A DNA stretch of 53,520 nt from Bizionia myxarmorum (GTDB lineage: Bacteria; Bacteroidota; Bacteroidia; Flavobacteriales; Flavobacteriaceae): NCBI RefSeq assembly GCF_008086205.1, contig NZ_VSKK01000007.1, positions 1-53,520 of the forward strand, written 5' to 3'. A program made the position numbers and the translations under genes. Positions 1 to 9,379 of this stretch are shown here, piece by piece. Each line of letters opens with the position of its first letter. The stretch's first letter is position 1. The notes under the pieces are model-generated. The model was not told the DNA's origin. It saw only the letters and a program-made list of their open reading frames with translations, and did not search any database.

Positions 1-3000
1 AAGTAACAGCACCTTCACAAGTTGGCGCAGACGATTCTACTGGACCTGTTGGTATTAATACATTTCCACATGCATCAGTAACTGATGGCAATGTTGGTAA
101 TACAATACCTGCATAACAATCAGCAGGGGCAGATGTCGCAGTGATAGTATCAAAATCTACAGCTACTATGGTGTATGTGTAAACCCATTCATTACTGGAA
201 CCTTGACAGCTTGGATATGTGTAAGTAAACGTTATTGTACCTTCACAATTATCATAAGTACCGCCTTGAACAGGGCCAATAGGATTGATTGGTAAACCAC
301 AGCTATCATTAATAACTGGAGGATTTACAAGACTTACATCAGCATCAGCAGCACAAGCAACTTGTGTTCCTTCATTAGCTGGCAATTGAATTTCTTCTAA
401 TTGAACGTTATAAACGTACGACCAATCAAGTGAGTTTCCAGCACAATCGGTATAAGTATAGGTATATGAAACAGTACCTTCACAATCAACAAAGGTTCCA
501 CCTTCAACAGGGCCTGATGGCACTATATTATTTCCACAACTATCTACAACAACAGGAGGCGTTGGCTCAACTGCTAAAGATGCGCAAGCCACGTCCGCAT
601 CACCATTCGGTGTATCAATTGTAAAAGCTGTAAATTCAATATTTGCAGTATGCACGTAATCTTGTGTATTACCAGCACAATCTGTATAAGTCCAAGTGTA
701 AGTAACAGCACCCTCACAAGTTGGCGTAGAGGATTCTACAGGACCTGTTGGTGTTAAAACATTTCCACATGCATCAGTAACTGATGGCAATGTTGGTAAT
801 ACAATACCTGCATAACAATCAGCAGGGGCAGATGTCGGAGTGATCGTATCAAATTCAGGTAAAGCAATATTTGCAGTATGCACGTAATCTTGTGTATTAC
901 CAGCACAATCTGTATAAGTCCAAGTGTAAGTAACAGCACCTTCACAAGACGGCGTAGAGGATTCTACAGGACCTGTTGGTGTTAAAACATTTCCACATGC
1001 ATCAGTAACTGATGGCAATGTTGGTAATACAATACCTGCATAACAATCAGCAGGGGCAGATGTCGCAGTGATCGTATCAAATTCAGGTAAAGCAATATTT
1101 GCAGTATGCACGTAATCTTGTGTATTACCAGCACAATCTGTATAAGTCCAAGTGTAAGTAACAGCACCTTCACAAGATGGCGTAGAGGATTCTACAGGAC
1201 CCGTTGGTGTTAAAACATTTCCACATGCATCAGTAACTGATGGCAATGTTGGTAATACAATACTTGCATAACAATCAGCAGGAGTAGATGTCGCAGTGAT
1301 CGTATCAAATTCAGGTAAAGCAATATTTGCAGTATGCACGTAATCTTGTGTATTACCAGCACAATCTGTATAAGTCCAAGTGTAAGTAACAGCACCTTCA
1401 CAAGATGGCGTAGAGGATTCTACAGGACCTGTTGGTGTTAAAACATTTCCACATGCATCAGTAACTGATGGCAATGTTGGTAATACAATACCTGCATAAC
1501 AATCAGCAGGGGCAGATGTCGCAGTGATCGTATCAAATTCAGGTAAAGTAATATTTGCAGTATGCACGTAATCTTGTGTATTACCAGCACAATCGGTATA
1601 TGTCCAAGTGTAAGTAACAGCACCCTCACAAGTTGGCGTAGACGATTCTACAGGACCCGTTGGTGTTAAAACATTTCCACATGCATCAGTAACTGATGGC
1701 AATGTTGGTAATACAATACCTGCATAACAATCAGCAGGGGCAGATGTCGCAGTGATAGTATCAAATTCTAAATATTCAATAGTGTAAACATAAGACCACG
1801 TAGCTTCATTGTTATTACAATCCGTAAACGTATATGTATAAGTGCGTGTTCCTTCACAAGTAATTGGATCTGGACTGTTTGTAATTGCAGCAGCAGACGG
1901 TGTTATTGTATTACCACAAGCATCTGTAATAGTAGGAACTGTAAAGGTTTCAGTAGCTTCAGCGGCGCAATTTACAAGACCACTACCATTAATAGTACTA
2001 ATCACTAAAGGTGGCGTGTTAATTGTGAAGGTTTGAGTAGCTGTCGCTGTTTGATCGCAATCGTCTGTTATTGTATAAGTTCTAACTACGCCTACAGGAC
2101 AGGTACCTAAAGATTTGTCTTGATAGGTAATGCTAGCAACAGCATTTGCTGTAAATGTTCCGCCTTCCGCTAGAAATTGAGCTTCTGTAATAGTCGTAAT
2201 TGCGATATTGAAATCTAAAGCAGTTTCACTTCCAACTGATATATCAGTGGCATTACAACCATTCATCACAATCGCATCAGGTGCTATTAATGTAGGAGGT
2301 GTAGAATTCTCTAAAATAATTTCATAATCAGCAGTTGCAGAACAATTTGAATTTGTGTCTGAAACTGTAACTGTATAAGTTCCCGCAGGTAAACCTGTTA
2401 AATCTTGTGTTGTTGCATTTCCTGCATTATTCCAAGAATACGTATAAGGACCTGTTCCGCCAATTACAGAAATATCAATAGCACCACTATTGCCTCCAGA
2501 ACATCCTGTGTTCGTTAAGCTATTTAATGTGATGGTAATTGGGTTAAGTACCGTTACCGTAATTGGTGAACGATCTCCAGTACAAGTAGTACTTGGTCCT
2601 TCAGCAACATAATAGGTAAAAGTCCCTGCTATGTTGGTAGAAGGTGTTAAACTCGTTAAACCATCATTTGTAGTATTATCGGTGTAATATAAAAGAACGT
2701 AGCTTGGATTGGTAGGAGTTGCTGTTAAAGGAACTGCCGTTTCACCTAGACAATATGTTACGTTGGAAGTTGTAGGTGAAGTTGTAACCTCATTTACTTC
2801 AATAGTAAAAATATAGCTACATCCCGTATCTCCCGGAGGAACTGCATAATAAGTAGTGATACCAATTGTTGCAGGAAAAGGGTTGTTAACTGTATACTGC
2901 GTTGAAGAATCCGTTACGGGATATGAGTTGTAAAATCTAGATCCTGGAGGGAAATTTGCTGAAACAGCTGATACCGGAATGGTATTTCCTTGAAAATCAC

Positions 3001-4696
3001 AATAAAAGAACTCTCTTTCTACTGAAACGTTAGTACAGTTATCAATAATGTATTGAGCCGAGTCAATATCAATTTCAATAGGATTTATATTAGGTTCACC
3101 TTGACAAACACCATTTTGTTGGTAACCTTGTATAAGTGGTAAGGAGTAATTACTTTGAGAAACAACACCTGTACCAGAAATATTACCACCTACAATTACA
3201 ATTTTAGGCGCACAATTATTATTTATAAGAATGGCACAATCCGTTGTGGATGTCAGCTCAAATGTGATGCTGGCCATTAACTCATTTAAATTGTTAATGT
3301 TTAAAGGAAGATAAGAAATATCCCAAACAATAGAACCTGTTGCACCTAAATTAGGAGCGAAATAGGGTGGAGAAGAAGTAAACAATGGATTAATTTCATT
3401 GTATGAAATACTTCCAGGAACAAATTGCGATGTATATGGAATAGGAATTACTAATTTTCCATTAGTTATGGCTTCTGTTCCACGGTTTCTAATTTCTACA
3501 CCATATTGCACAACATCACCAGGCTCAACAACATAAGGTTGAGTCGCTGGCGCACCATTAATCGTATTTGCTGATAATAAACCTTCAGATTCAGGAACAT
3601 AGGCTACAACCGAAAAAATTACATTATAAATAATGTACGTATCTCCTGTAGAGCCATATCTAAATTGTGTACTTGTTTGGTTGTTGTCAATAATTGAGTT
3701 GTTTGTATTTGCAACATCAAACATGGCAATGTCTATACCTGTATTGTTTTTTCTATTTAAATTTCTTGCATTTCCACCCGTTAAAATGGAAGAGTTAAAG
3801 AAGTTATTTGCTGAATTTCCAGAATGTGATAAACTTTGAAATTGATTATCTGATTGTCGTTTTATTTGGAAATAATCACCTGAAATTCCTACGTCACCTT
3901 CACCAGCCATCATACCAAGCTTGAAGTTTACAGGGCCATTTTGAACCGCTTTAAACCCAGAAACATTTATAGTATGTTGAGCAGTTCCACCAACCACATA
4001 AGCATAACCATCAAAAACGGTTACATCACGCCAATCCATTTTAGAGTTTTCGTAAACAACTACAAGTCCCCAGCCGCCGTAATAACCGGTACTTCCGCCG
4101 TCTCCTTGAGTAAGTGCCATATCAGCAACAAAATAATCCCCGATACCACCATTTCTAACAATATTGGTTACCTCTTTATAACCAGCATACATACCAGCAT
4201 CACCAGGATATCTAATATCACCAGCATCAGCAACTATAGTTTGATAGCTTTGTCCAGGTCCTTTAAATTTAACGGTTCTACGTTGTAAATCTGTAAAATT
4301 ATTAGCGTTACTTCTACCTGACCAGTATAAACCAGCATAAACAATATTTGAACAAGATGGCGTGGCTCCATTTTCTTCTGAAAATTTTAAAGTAGAAGAA
4401 GAGGAGTTTTTAGTTAAAGGATCTCCATCAACGTCCACAAATTTCATGTCGTTGTTACTGTTGTTTTTAGTATCGGAATAATTTACTAATGTCAGGTTGG
4501 TATTACCAGCCATGGTAAAATCACCTTTTACATTGTAAACCGTTTTGCTTGGCGAAAAATCTGAAGTCCTTGGAGTAAAAGGCTCACGAACTTGACCAAA
4601 ACTATAGAAACTAGCACCTAATAACATAATCGTTACTAGCAGTAGCTGTACAATATTTCTATGAGCTGGAACTTTAATAGCGTATAGTTTTTTCAT
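1..4696 (-). CDS. Giant secreted adhesin with SprB and HYR-like repeats (5' part only)
   Basis: An open frame runs from the ATG at 4696 to the window edge without a stop, giving 1,565 complete codons. The C-terminus lies outside. An N-terminal signal peptide (MKKLY..., hydrophobic LLLVTIMLLG, cleavage near YSFG/Q) is followed by about 350 residues that include an LYWSG motif and a WGLVVVYENS motif, as in bacterial surface proteins with DUF11/DUF3344-like modules. A DUF11-like segment follows (VVEPGDVVQYGVEIRNRG). Around 2325-2545 is a clear SprB repeat (GCSGGNSGAIDISVIGGTGP, then YTYSWNN and AGTYTVTVSD). The rest is Cys-containing HYR-like repeats (VTDACGN, CEG, YTYTDCAGN). SprB is the gliding adhesin of Flavobacterium johnsoniae, and such proteins are exported by the type IX system. 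The T9SS C-terminal signal cannot be seen here. The preceding 168-aa gene ends 30 bp upstream, so co-transcription is likely. The exact role (gliding, attachment or biofilm) is inference. Confidence 0.85.
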   Translation of the reverse strand, partial: MKKLYAIKVPAHRNIVQLLLVTIMLLGASFYSFGQVREPFTPRTSDFSPSKTVYNVKGDFTMAGNTNLTLVNYSDTKNNSNNDMKFVDVDGDPLTKNSSSSTLKFSEENGATPSCSNIVYAGLYWSGRSNANNFTDLQRRTVKFKGPGQSYQTIVADAGDIRYPGDAGMYAGYKEVTNIVRNGGIGDYFVADMALTQGDGGSTGYYGGWGLVVVYENSKMDWRDVTVFDGYAYVVGGTAQHTINVSGFKAVQNGPVNFKLGMMAGEGDVGISGDYFQIKRQSDNQFQSLSHSGNSANNFFNSSILTGGNARNLNRKNNTGIDIAMFDVANTNNSIIDNNQTSTQFRYGSTGDTYIIYNVIFSVVAYVPESEGLLSANTINGAPATQPYVVEPGDVVQYGVEIRNRGTEAITNGKLVIPIPYTSQFVPGSISYNEINPLFTSSPPYFAPNLGATGSIVWDISYLPLNINNLNELMASITFELTSTTDCAILINNNCAPKIVIVGGNISGTGVVSQSNYSLPLIQGYQQNGVCQGEPNINPIEIDIDSAQYIIDNCTNVSVEREFFYCDFQGNTIPVSAVSANFPPGSRFYNSYPVTDSSTQYTVNNPFPATIGITTYYAVPPGDTGCSYIFTIEVNEVTTSPTTSNVTYCLGETAVPLTATPTNPSYVLLYYTDNTTNDGLTSLTPSTNIAGTFTYYVAEGPSTTCTGDRSPITVTVLNPITITLNSLTNTGCSGGNSGAIDISVIGGTGPYTYSWNNAGNATTQDLTGLPAGTYTVTVSDTNSNCSATADYEIILENSTPPTLIAPDAIVMNGCNATDISVGSETALDFNIAITTITEAQFLAEGGTFTANAVASITYQDKSLGTCPVGVVRTYTITDDCDQTATATQTFTINTPPLVISTINGSGLVNCAAEATETFTVPTITDACGNTITPSAAAITNSPDPITCEGTRTYTYTFTDCNNNEATWSYVYTIEYLEFDTITATSAPADCYAGIVLPTLPSVTDACGNVLTPTGPVESSTPTCEGAVTYTWTYTDCAGNTQDYVHTANITLPEFDTITATSAPADCYAGIVLPTLPSVTDACGNVLTPTGPVESSTPSCEGAVTYTWTYTDCAGNTQDYVHTANIALPEFDTITATSTPADCYASIVLPTLPSVTDACGNVLTPTGPVESSTPSCEGAVTYTWTYTDCAGNTQDYVHTANIALPEFDTITATSAPADCYAGIVLPTLPSVTDACGNVLTPTGPVESSTPSCEGAVTYTWTYTDCAGNTQDYVHTANIALPEFDTITPTSAPADCYAGIVLPTLPSVTDACGNVLTPTGPVESSTPTCEGAVTYTWTYTDCAGNTQDYVHTANIEFTAFTIDTPNGDADVACASLAVEPTPPVVVDSCGNNIVPSGPVEGGTFVDCEGTVSYTYTYTDCAGNSLDWSYVYNVQLEEIQLPANEGTQVACAADADVSLVNPPVINDSCGLPINPIGPVQGGTYDNCEGTITFTYTYPSCQGSSNEWVYTYTIVAVDFDTITATSAPADCYAGIVLPTLPSVTDACGNVLIPTGPVESSAPTCEGAVT
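638..1767 (-). repeat. Near-identical 228-bp (76-codon) tandem repeats inside the adhesin gene
   Basis: About five copies of a 228-bp unit lie head to tail. The same landmark (aaaacatttccacatgcatc) recurs from about 756, 984, 1212, 1440 and 1668. Copies differ at only a few positions, for example cctgcataac/cttgcataac and cttcacaag/cctcacaag. A further copy of the same type occupies about 1-166, in the same reading frame (landmark offset 699 = 3 x 233). Two divergent units lie between (about 236-470 and 475-700). Each unit encodes one HYR-like domain with conserved Cys residues. Such low divergence between copies means recent duplication or gene conversion. Confidence 0.9.
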
Positions 4697-4726
4697 GTTT
4701 ATAATAATTAATTATTATTATTTAAT

Positions 4727-5233
4727 TTAGGAAGGGTTTACAACTTTATAAAAAACGGTCGTTACAGAATCGGCGTTCATAAGATAATTTCGCACTTGTT
4801 CATCTGAACACTCGAACAAACATTTTATGTACACATATCTTAAAGAAGTAAATCCGTTGATTCTAGATAAGTCCAATCTGTTATTTAAATCTGACATTTG
4901 GTTAAGCGTAATAGTAATTACTTGTACACTATTATAGGATCTGTTGCTAGCTTGTAATAAACTGTTAGACGATGCATCTAAAAGTTTTAAAACTGTAGGA
5001 CTTTCAGTTCCCGTAACATTAATGATTTCTGAATTCTGAATGTAGATGGTTGGATTGTTACCATGCAATAACTCATTTGGAATAGTTACCGAAGATCGCA
5101 TACTGCTATTTTCAGAACTGTTGTCAAAAATTCTTTGAATATTATTTTGTGCAAATCCATTTGCAGAAAACAAAATTGATAGCATACAAACCATTGTTAG
5201 GGATGCTAAAGTTGCGTTCATTCTATTTTTCAT
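4727..5233 (-). CDS. Small exported protein of unknown function, upstream of the adhesin
   Basis: This 168-aa protein has a signal peptide (MKNRMNATLASL..., hydrophobic core, cleavage likely after SANGFA before QNN). The mature part is rich in Asn and Ser. It contains a segment (VQVITITLNQMSDLNNRLDL then INGFTSLRYVYIKC) that looks like a short beta-rich unit with two Cys (KCLFEC). I recognise no family. The stop is 30 bp from the adhesin start on the same strand with no terminator between, so the pair probably forms one transcript. It might be a partner or accessory protein of the adhesin, but nothing in the sequence proves that. Confidence 0.7.
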   Translation of the reverse strand: MKNRMNATLASLTMVCMLSILFSANGFAQNNIQRIFDNSSENSSMRSSVTIPNELLHGNNPTIYIQNSEIINVTGTESPTVLKLLDASSNSLLQASNRSYNSVQVITITLNQMSDLNNRLDLSRINGFTSLRYVYIKCLFECSDEQVRNYLMNADSVTTVFYKVVNPS

Positions 5234-5741
5234 AAGTAGTGATATATAATTTTTTTAACTTCTTCTTTAATAAGAGCTATAAAATCAATTTATTCTAATC
5301 GTTCAAAAGAGTCTTAAGTCTTTACAAGATTTAATGACATATTCGATTTTCTAAAAATTGTTGAGGGAAGAGCATGCGAACATGCCAATGGATTAGGTTT
5401 TTTAGATGGATTTGGAATCATTTGATTAATAGCTTACTTAGCAAATAACATACGATTAAAGCATCTAATCAAAAAAAAATGTTAAATAACTCAAAAATTC
5501 GTTCAAAGGAATAATTAAAACACTTAGTCGATGAATAGGTTAGATTAAACGGCTGCGCTTTATCTAATAAACTCATTTTTAAGGATTGCAAAATTTAGGG
5601 GAAGTGGTTTTGTAGATTCATTTTTTCATGTAAATTAGGTCGGTTAATAGCGTTTAATTGGTTTTAAGGACGGCAATGTAGGTTTTTTGTCTTATTAAAA
5701 CAACACTTAAACTGAATTATTTAACCTTTAATCGATATTAT
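5234..5741. other. Divergent intergenic region, no gene seen
   Basis: These 508 bp separate the leftward adhesin pair from the rightward polyphosphate operon, so they must hold both promoters. I see no convincing TAnnTTTG box with a spaced TTG on either strand. Two small hairpins are visible: gcatg-cgaa-catgc near 5373-5386, and an imperfect stem at 5540-5567 (ttagat...atctaa). No open frame with coding character, no tRNA and no repeat was found. Confidence 0.5.
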
Positions 5742-6227
5742 ATGAAAACACTGACACTTATTCGCCATGCTAAATCATCTTGGGTTCTCAACCTTCCTGA
5801 TATCCAAAGACCGTTAAACGACCGCGGTTTTAGCGATGCCCATTTAGTTGCAAATCATATTAATTTGCGTCAATTTCAGCCCGATAAATTAATTTCGAGC
5901 ACAGCAGTTCGTGCTAAAACAACAGCAGAAATTTTCATAGATATTTTGAAAATTCCATCAAAAATTTGTGAATTTAATCATGAATTGTATGATTTTTCGG
6001 GTAAATATTTAACGTTTCACATTAAAAATTGCTCGGATTCTATAAATCATCTTATGGTTTTTGGACATAACGAAGCCATAACTAATTTTGTTAACACCTT
6101 CGGCGATAGATTTATAGAAAATGTTCCAACTTCTGGGCTTGTAACCATTACTTTTGATGTTAAATCTTGGAAAGAAATAGCTTTGGGTGAAACCGTACAG
6201 GTAATTTTCCCCAAAGATCTTAAATGA
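5742..6227 (+). CDS. sixA: SixA-type phosphohistidine phosphatase
   Basis: This 161-aa protein belongs to the histidine phosphatase (phosphoglycerate mutase-like) superfamily. The catalytic RH motif is at R8-H9 (LIRHAKSSW), followed by the substrate-loop pattern RPLNDRG, the STAVRAKTTAEIF segment and the second catalytic His (H109 in FGHNEA). SixA enzymes remove phosphate from phosphohistidine, as on the HPt domain of ArcB in E. coli. Here the gene is followed after 84 bp by ppk1 and ppx on the same strand, an arrangement that suggests a role near polyphosphate metabolism. The ATG at 5742 gives a normal start (MKTLTLIRHAK). Cytoplasmic, as there is no signal peptide. Confidence 0.85.
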   Translation: MKTLTLIRHAKSSWVLNLPDIQRPLNDRGFSDAHLVANHINLRQFQPDKLISSTAVRAKTTAEIFIDILKIPSKICEFNHELYDFSGKYLTFHIKNCSDSINHLMVFGHNEAITNFVNTFGDRFIENVPTSGLVTITFDVKSWKEIALGETVQVIFPKDLK

Positions 6228-6311
6228 TATAAAGAAATGCTTCAAGTCTCATACTGATGAGCGAAAATTCATCTTATTATAATATATTTGTAGGACAAGT
6301 AAAAATAGTTA

Positions 6312-8372
6312 ATGACAAACCACGTAATAGAAAACCGCTATATAAATAGAGAAGTTAGTTGGCTCCAGTTTAACGACCGTGTGCTACAGGAAGCCGATGA
6401 TGAAACCGTTCCATTAATTGAAAGGCTTCGCTTTTTAGGTATTTTCTCAAACAATTTAGATGAATTTTTTAAAGTCCGTTATGCCACAGTAAAACGTATC
6501 GTGGAAGCTGGAAAAGGAGGAAAAAGTGAACTTGGTGGTATTAAAGCGAATGAGTTATTAGATATTATTACCCAAATTGTTATAAAACAACAAAGTGATA
6601 GTTTAGAAATATTAAGCAAAATTCATAAGAAATTAGAAGACGAAAATATTTTTATTATTAATGAAACGGAGATTCAACCTTCGCAACATCACTTTATAAA
6701 AACATATTTTCATCAAAAAGTGAGTCCCGCTTTGGTGACTATTATTTTAAGCGATTCTATAGAATTGCCCAATTTAAAGGATAGTGCAGCCTATTTAGCT
6801 ATAAAATTAGGCTTGGCGAATGGCAGCAATCAATATGCATTGATTGAAATATCTAAATCCATGGATCGGTTTGTAGTTTTACCAAAAAAAGATGGTAAAA
6901 GCTATATCATCATGTTGGATGATCTTTTGCGTTATTGTTTAGATGAAATTTTCGATATTTTTGATTACGAAACCATTTCAGCCCACATGATTAAAATTAC
7001 CAGAGATGGTGAGTTGGACTTGGAAAGTGATTTAAGTAAAAGTTTTATAGAAAAAATTTCAGATAGTGTTAAGCACCGTCAAATAGGAGAGCCTGTTCGT
7101 TTTGTTTATGATAAAACCATTGATGCGGAAACCTTGTCCTATTTAATGAAGAAAATGAATATTGATTCTACCGACAGTAAAATTCCAGGAGGCCGGTACC
7201 ACAATCGTCGTGATTATATGGATTTTCCAAGTTTGGGTCGAACCGATTTATTGTACACCAAAATTGAGGCTTTATCGGTAAAAGGATTAAATTTTCAGGA
7301 TAGTATTTTTAAATCTATTGCGCATAAAGATTATTTAATTCATACACCATATCATACATTTTCCTATATCGTTAAATTTTTAAGAGAAGCTGCTTTAGAT
7401 CCTAAAGTGAGTAATATTAAAATTACCATTTACCGATTGGCTCAAATTTCGCATGTAGCGAGTTCACTTATTAACGCTGCTAAAAACGGCAAAAAGGTAA
7501 TAGTTTCTATTGAAATTCAAGCCCGATTTGACGAGCAAGCCAATATTGATTATGCCCAGCAAATGCAGAATGAAGGTGTGCATTTAATTTTTGGTGTTCA
7601 AGGTTTAAAAGTACACAGCAAAATGTGTGTTATTGAGCGTGAAGAAGCGCATAAAATTATTCGCTACGGCTTTATTAGCACCGGGAATTTCAATGAATCT
7701 ACTGCTAAAATATATACGGATTATACCTTATTTACGGCCAATCAAAAAATATTGAAAGACATTAATAAGGTCTTTAGTTTCTTTGAAATTAATTATAAAA
7801 TATACCAATACAAGCACATAATTACATCACCGCATTATACGGAGAAAGCATTTTTTAGGTTAATTAATGCACAAATTGTAAATGCATCTTTAGGGAAACC
7901 TGCGCAAATACGGTTTAAAATGAATAGTTTATCGAGTTATCGAATGGTGGATAAATTGTATGAAGCAAGTCGTGCTGGTGTTAAAATTCAAATGGTTGTT
8001 CGAGGCATTTGCTGTTTAATTCCAGGTGTTAAAGGCATGAGTGAAAACATTGAGGTAGTGAGCATCGTTGATAAATTTTTGGAACACTCCAGACTTTATA
8101 TTTTTGGTCCAGATGAAAATGCACAAATTTATATTTCATCAGCCGATTTAATGACCCGAAATATTGAAAATAGAGTGGAAGTAAGCTGTCCTATTTATGA
8201 TGAAGATATTAAACAGGAATTATTAGATAATTTTGCTATTTTTTGGAGTGCTAACGTAAAAGCACGTATCTTAAATGAAACCCAAAATAATCAGTATAAA
8301 GAGCGTAAGGAGCCTATTATTCGTGCGCAATTTGCCATTTATGAATACTATTTAAATAAACTAAAAAGTTAG
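6312..8372 (+). CDS. ppk1: Polyphosphate kinase 1
   Basis: This 686-aa protein matches the full PPK1 length and order: N domain (INREVSWLQFNDRVLQEA), H domain, and C1 and C2 phospholipase D-like domains. PPK1 polymerises the gamma phosphate of ATP into polyphosphate through a phosphohistidine. The autophosphorylated His is H435 (LKVHSKMCVIER) and the second catalytic His is H592 (FLEHSRLYIF). Both fall at the same numbers as in the E. coli enzyme. The STGNFNESTAKIYTDYTLFT segment is also typical. The stop is 1 bp before the ppx ATG, so the two genes are translationally close and surely co-transcribed. Confidence 0.97.
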   Translation: MTNHVIENRYINREVSWLQFNDRVLQEADDETVPLIERLRFLGIFSNNLDEFFKVRYATVKRIVEAGKGGKSELGGIKANELLDIITQIVIKQQSDSLEILSKIHKKLEDENIFIINETEIQPSQHHFIKTYFHQKVSPALVTIILSDSIELPNLKDSAAYLAIKLGLANGSNQYALIEISKSMDRFVVLPKKDGKSYIIMLDDLLRYCLDEIFDIFDYETISAHMIKITRDGELDLESDLSKSFIEKISDSVKHRQIGEPVRFVYDKTIDAETLSYLMKKMNIDSTDSKIPGGRYHNRRDYMDFPSLGRTDLLYTKIEALSVKGLNFQDSIFKSIAHKDYLIHTPYHTFSYIVKFLREAALDPKVSNIKITIYRLAQISHVASSLINAAKNGKKVIVSIEIQARFDEQANIDYAQQMQNEGVHLIFGVQGLKVHSKMCVIEREEAHKIIRYGFISTGNFNESTAKIYTDYTLFTANQKILKDINKVFSFFEINYKIYQYKHIITSPHYTEKAFFRLINAQIVNASLGKPAQIRFKMNSLSSYRMVDKLYEASRAGVKIQMVVRGICCLIPGVKGMSENIEVVSIVDKFLEHSRLYIFGPDENAQIYISSADLMTRNIENRVEVSCPIYDEDIKQELLDNFAIFWSANVKARILNETQNNQYKERKEPIIRAQFAIYEYYLNKLKS

Positions 8373-8373
8373 C

Positions 8374-9279
8374 ATGCTAACCATAAAAAAATACGCTGCA
8401 ATAGATATTGGTTCCAATGCCGTAAGGTTGCTAATAGCGAATATTATAGAGGAAAAAGGTAAACCCACGCGCTTTAAAAAAAGTTCGCTGGTTCGTGTGC
8501 CCATTCGTCTAGGTTCTGATGTGTTTATGAAAGGTAAAATTTCAAAACATAACGGCGAACGCTTATTAGACACTATGCAAGCCTTCAAACTGCTTATGAA
8601 ATCTCATAATGTGGTAAAATATAAAGCCTGTGCTACATCGGCCATGAGAGAAGCGAGTAATGGTACTAAAATTTCCAATAAAATATTAGAAAAAACCGAC
8701 ATTAGAATTGATACCATTGATGGCGAAGAAGAAGCGGCAATTATTGCTGCAACAGATTTAAACGCTTACATAAATCCAGATAAAACCTATTTATATGTTG
8801 ATGTGGGTGGTGGAAGTTCGGAGTTTACTGTAATTCATAATGGAAACTCCATAACATCTAAATCTTTTAAAATAGGAACGGTTAGATTACTGAATGATAT
8901 TGTAAAAAATGAAACTTGGTACGAGCTGGAACAATGGATTAAAACGCATACCAAAGATTTTGAGAAAATTGACGTTTTAGGAACTGGTGGAAACATTAAT
9001 AAAATATTCAAAATTTCGGGTAAACCTATAGGCAAACCGTTGACTTACTTTTATTTAACATCCTATTACAATATGTTGCAAACCTATTCTTATGAAGAAC
9101 GTATTTCGGAACTCGATTTAAATCAGGATCGTGCTGATGTAATTATTCCAGCAACCCGTATTTACTTATCTTCTATGAAATGGAGTGGTGCCAAGGACAT
9201 TTTTGTGCCAAAAATTGGTTTAGCAGATGGAATTATAAAAAGTATCTATTTCGATACCGTTTCAAGTAATACACAGTAA
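8374..9279 (+). CDS. ppx: Ppx/GppA phosphatase family protein (exopolyphosphatase)
   Basis: This 301-aa protein has the sugar kinase/Hsp70-fold ATPase motifs of the Ppx/GppA family: phosphate-1 motif AAIDIGSNAVRLLI near residue 8, phosphate-2 motif DVGGGSSEF near 140, and ATSAMREASNG. It is a short form with only the two-domain Ppx-GppA core, without the C-terminal HD-like domain of E. coli Ppx (513 aa). It starts 1 bp after ppk1. The expected reaction is release of orthophosphate from polyphosphate chain ends, or pppGpp hydrolysis. These two activities cannot be told apart from sequence alone. Confidence 0.9.
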   Translation: MLTIKKYAAIDIGSNAVRLLIANIIEEKGKPTRFKKSSLVRVPIRLGSDVFMKGKISKHNGERLLDTMQAFKLLMKSHNVVKYKACATSAMREASNGTKISNKILEKTDIRIDTIDGEEEAAIIAATDLNAYINPDKTYLYVDVGGGSSEFTVIHNGNSITSKSFKIGTVRLLNDIVKNETWYELEQWIKTHTKDFEKIDVLGTGGNINKIFKISGKPIGKPLTYFYLTSYYNMLQTYSYEERISELDLNQDRADVIIPATRIYLSSMKWSGAKDIFVPKIGLADGIIKSIYFDTVSSNTQ

Positions 9280-9379
9280 AAATCATGCAGTTTGTCTTTT
9301 TATTAACCTATATTTAAGAAAATGATATATATTCGCTAGAACTAAATCAAATTTAAGACCTTGTAAAACTTATTTAATT

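Noticed and set aside
754-1629. Four identical 63-aa open frames on the minus strand and one 64-aa frame on the plus strand around 430 and 1842
   Set aside because: They are other-frame readings of the 228-bp repeats of the adhesin gene, whose own frame is open for 4.7 kb.
638-1767. CRISPR-like spacing of repeats
   Set aside because: Units are 228 bp with no spacers, in frame and protein-coding. No cas genes are present.
3633-4288. Plus-strand frames of 68 and 115 codons
   Set aside because: They lie opposite the adhesin coding sequence and show no signal peptide or family pattern.
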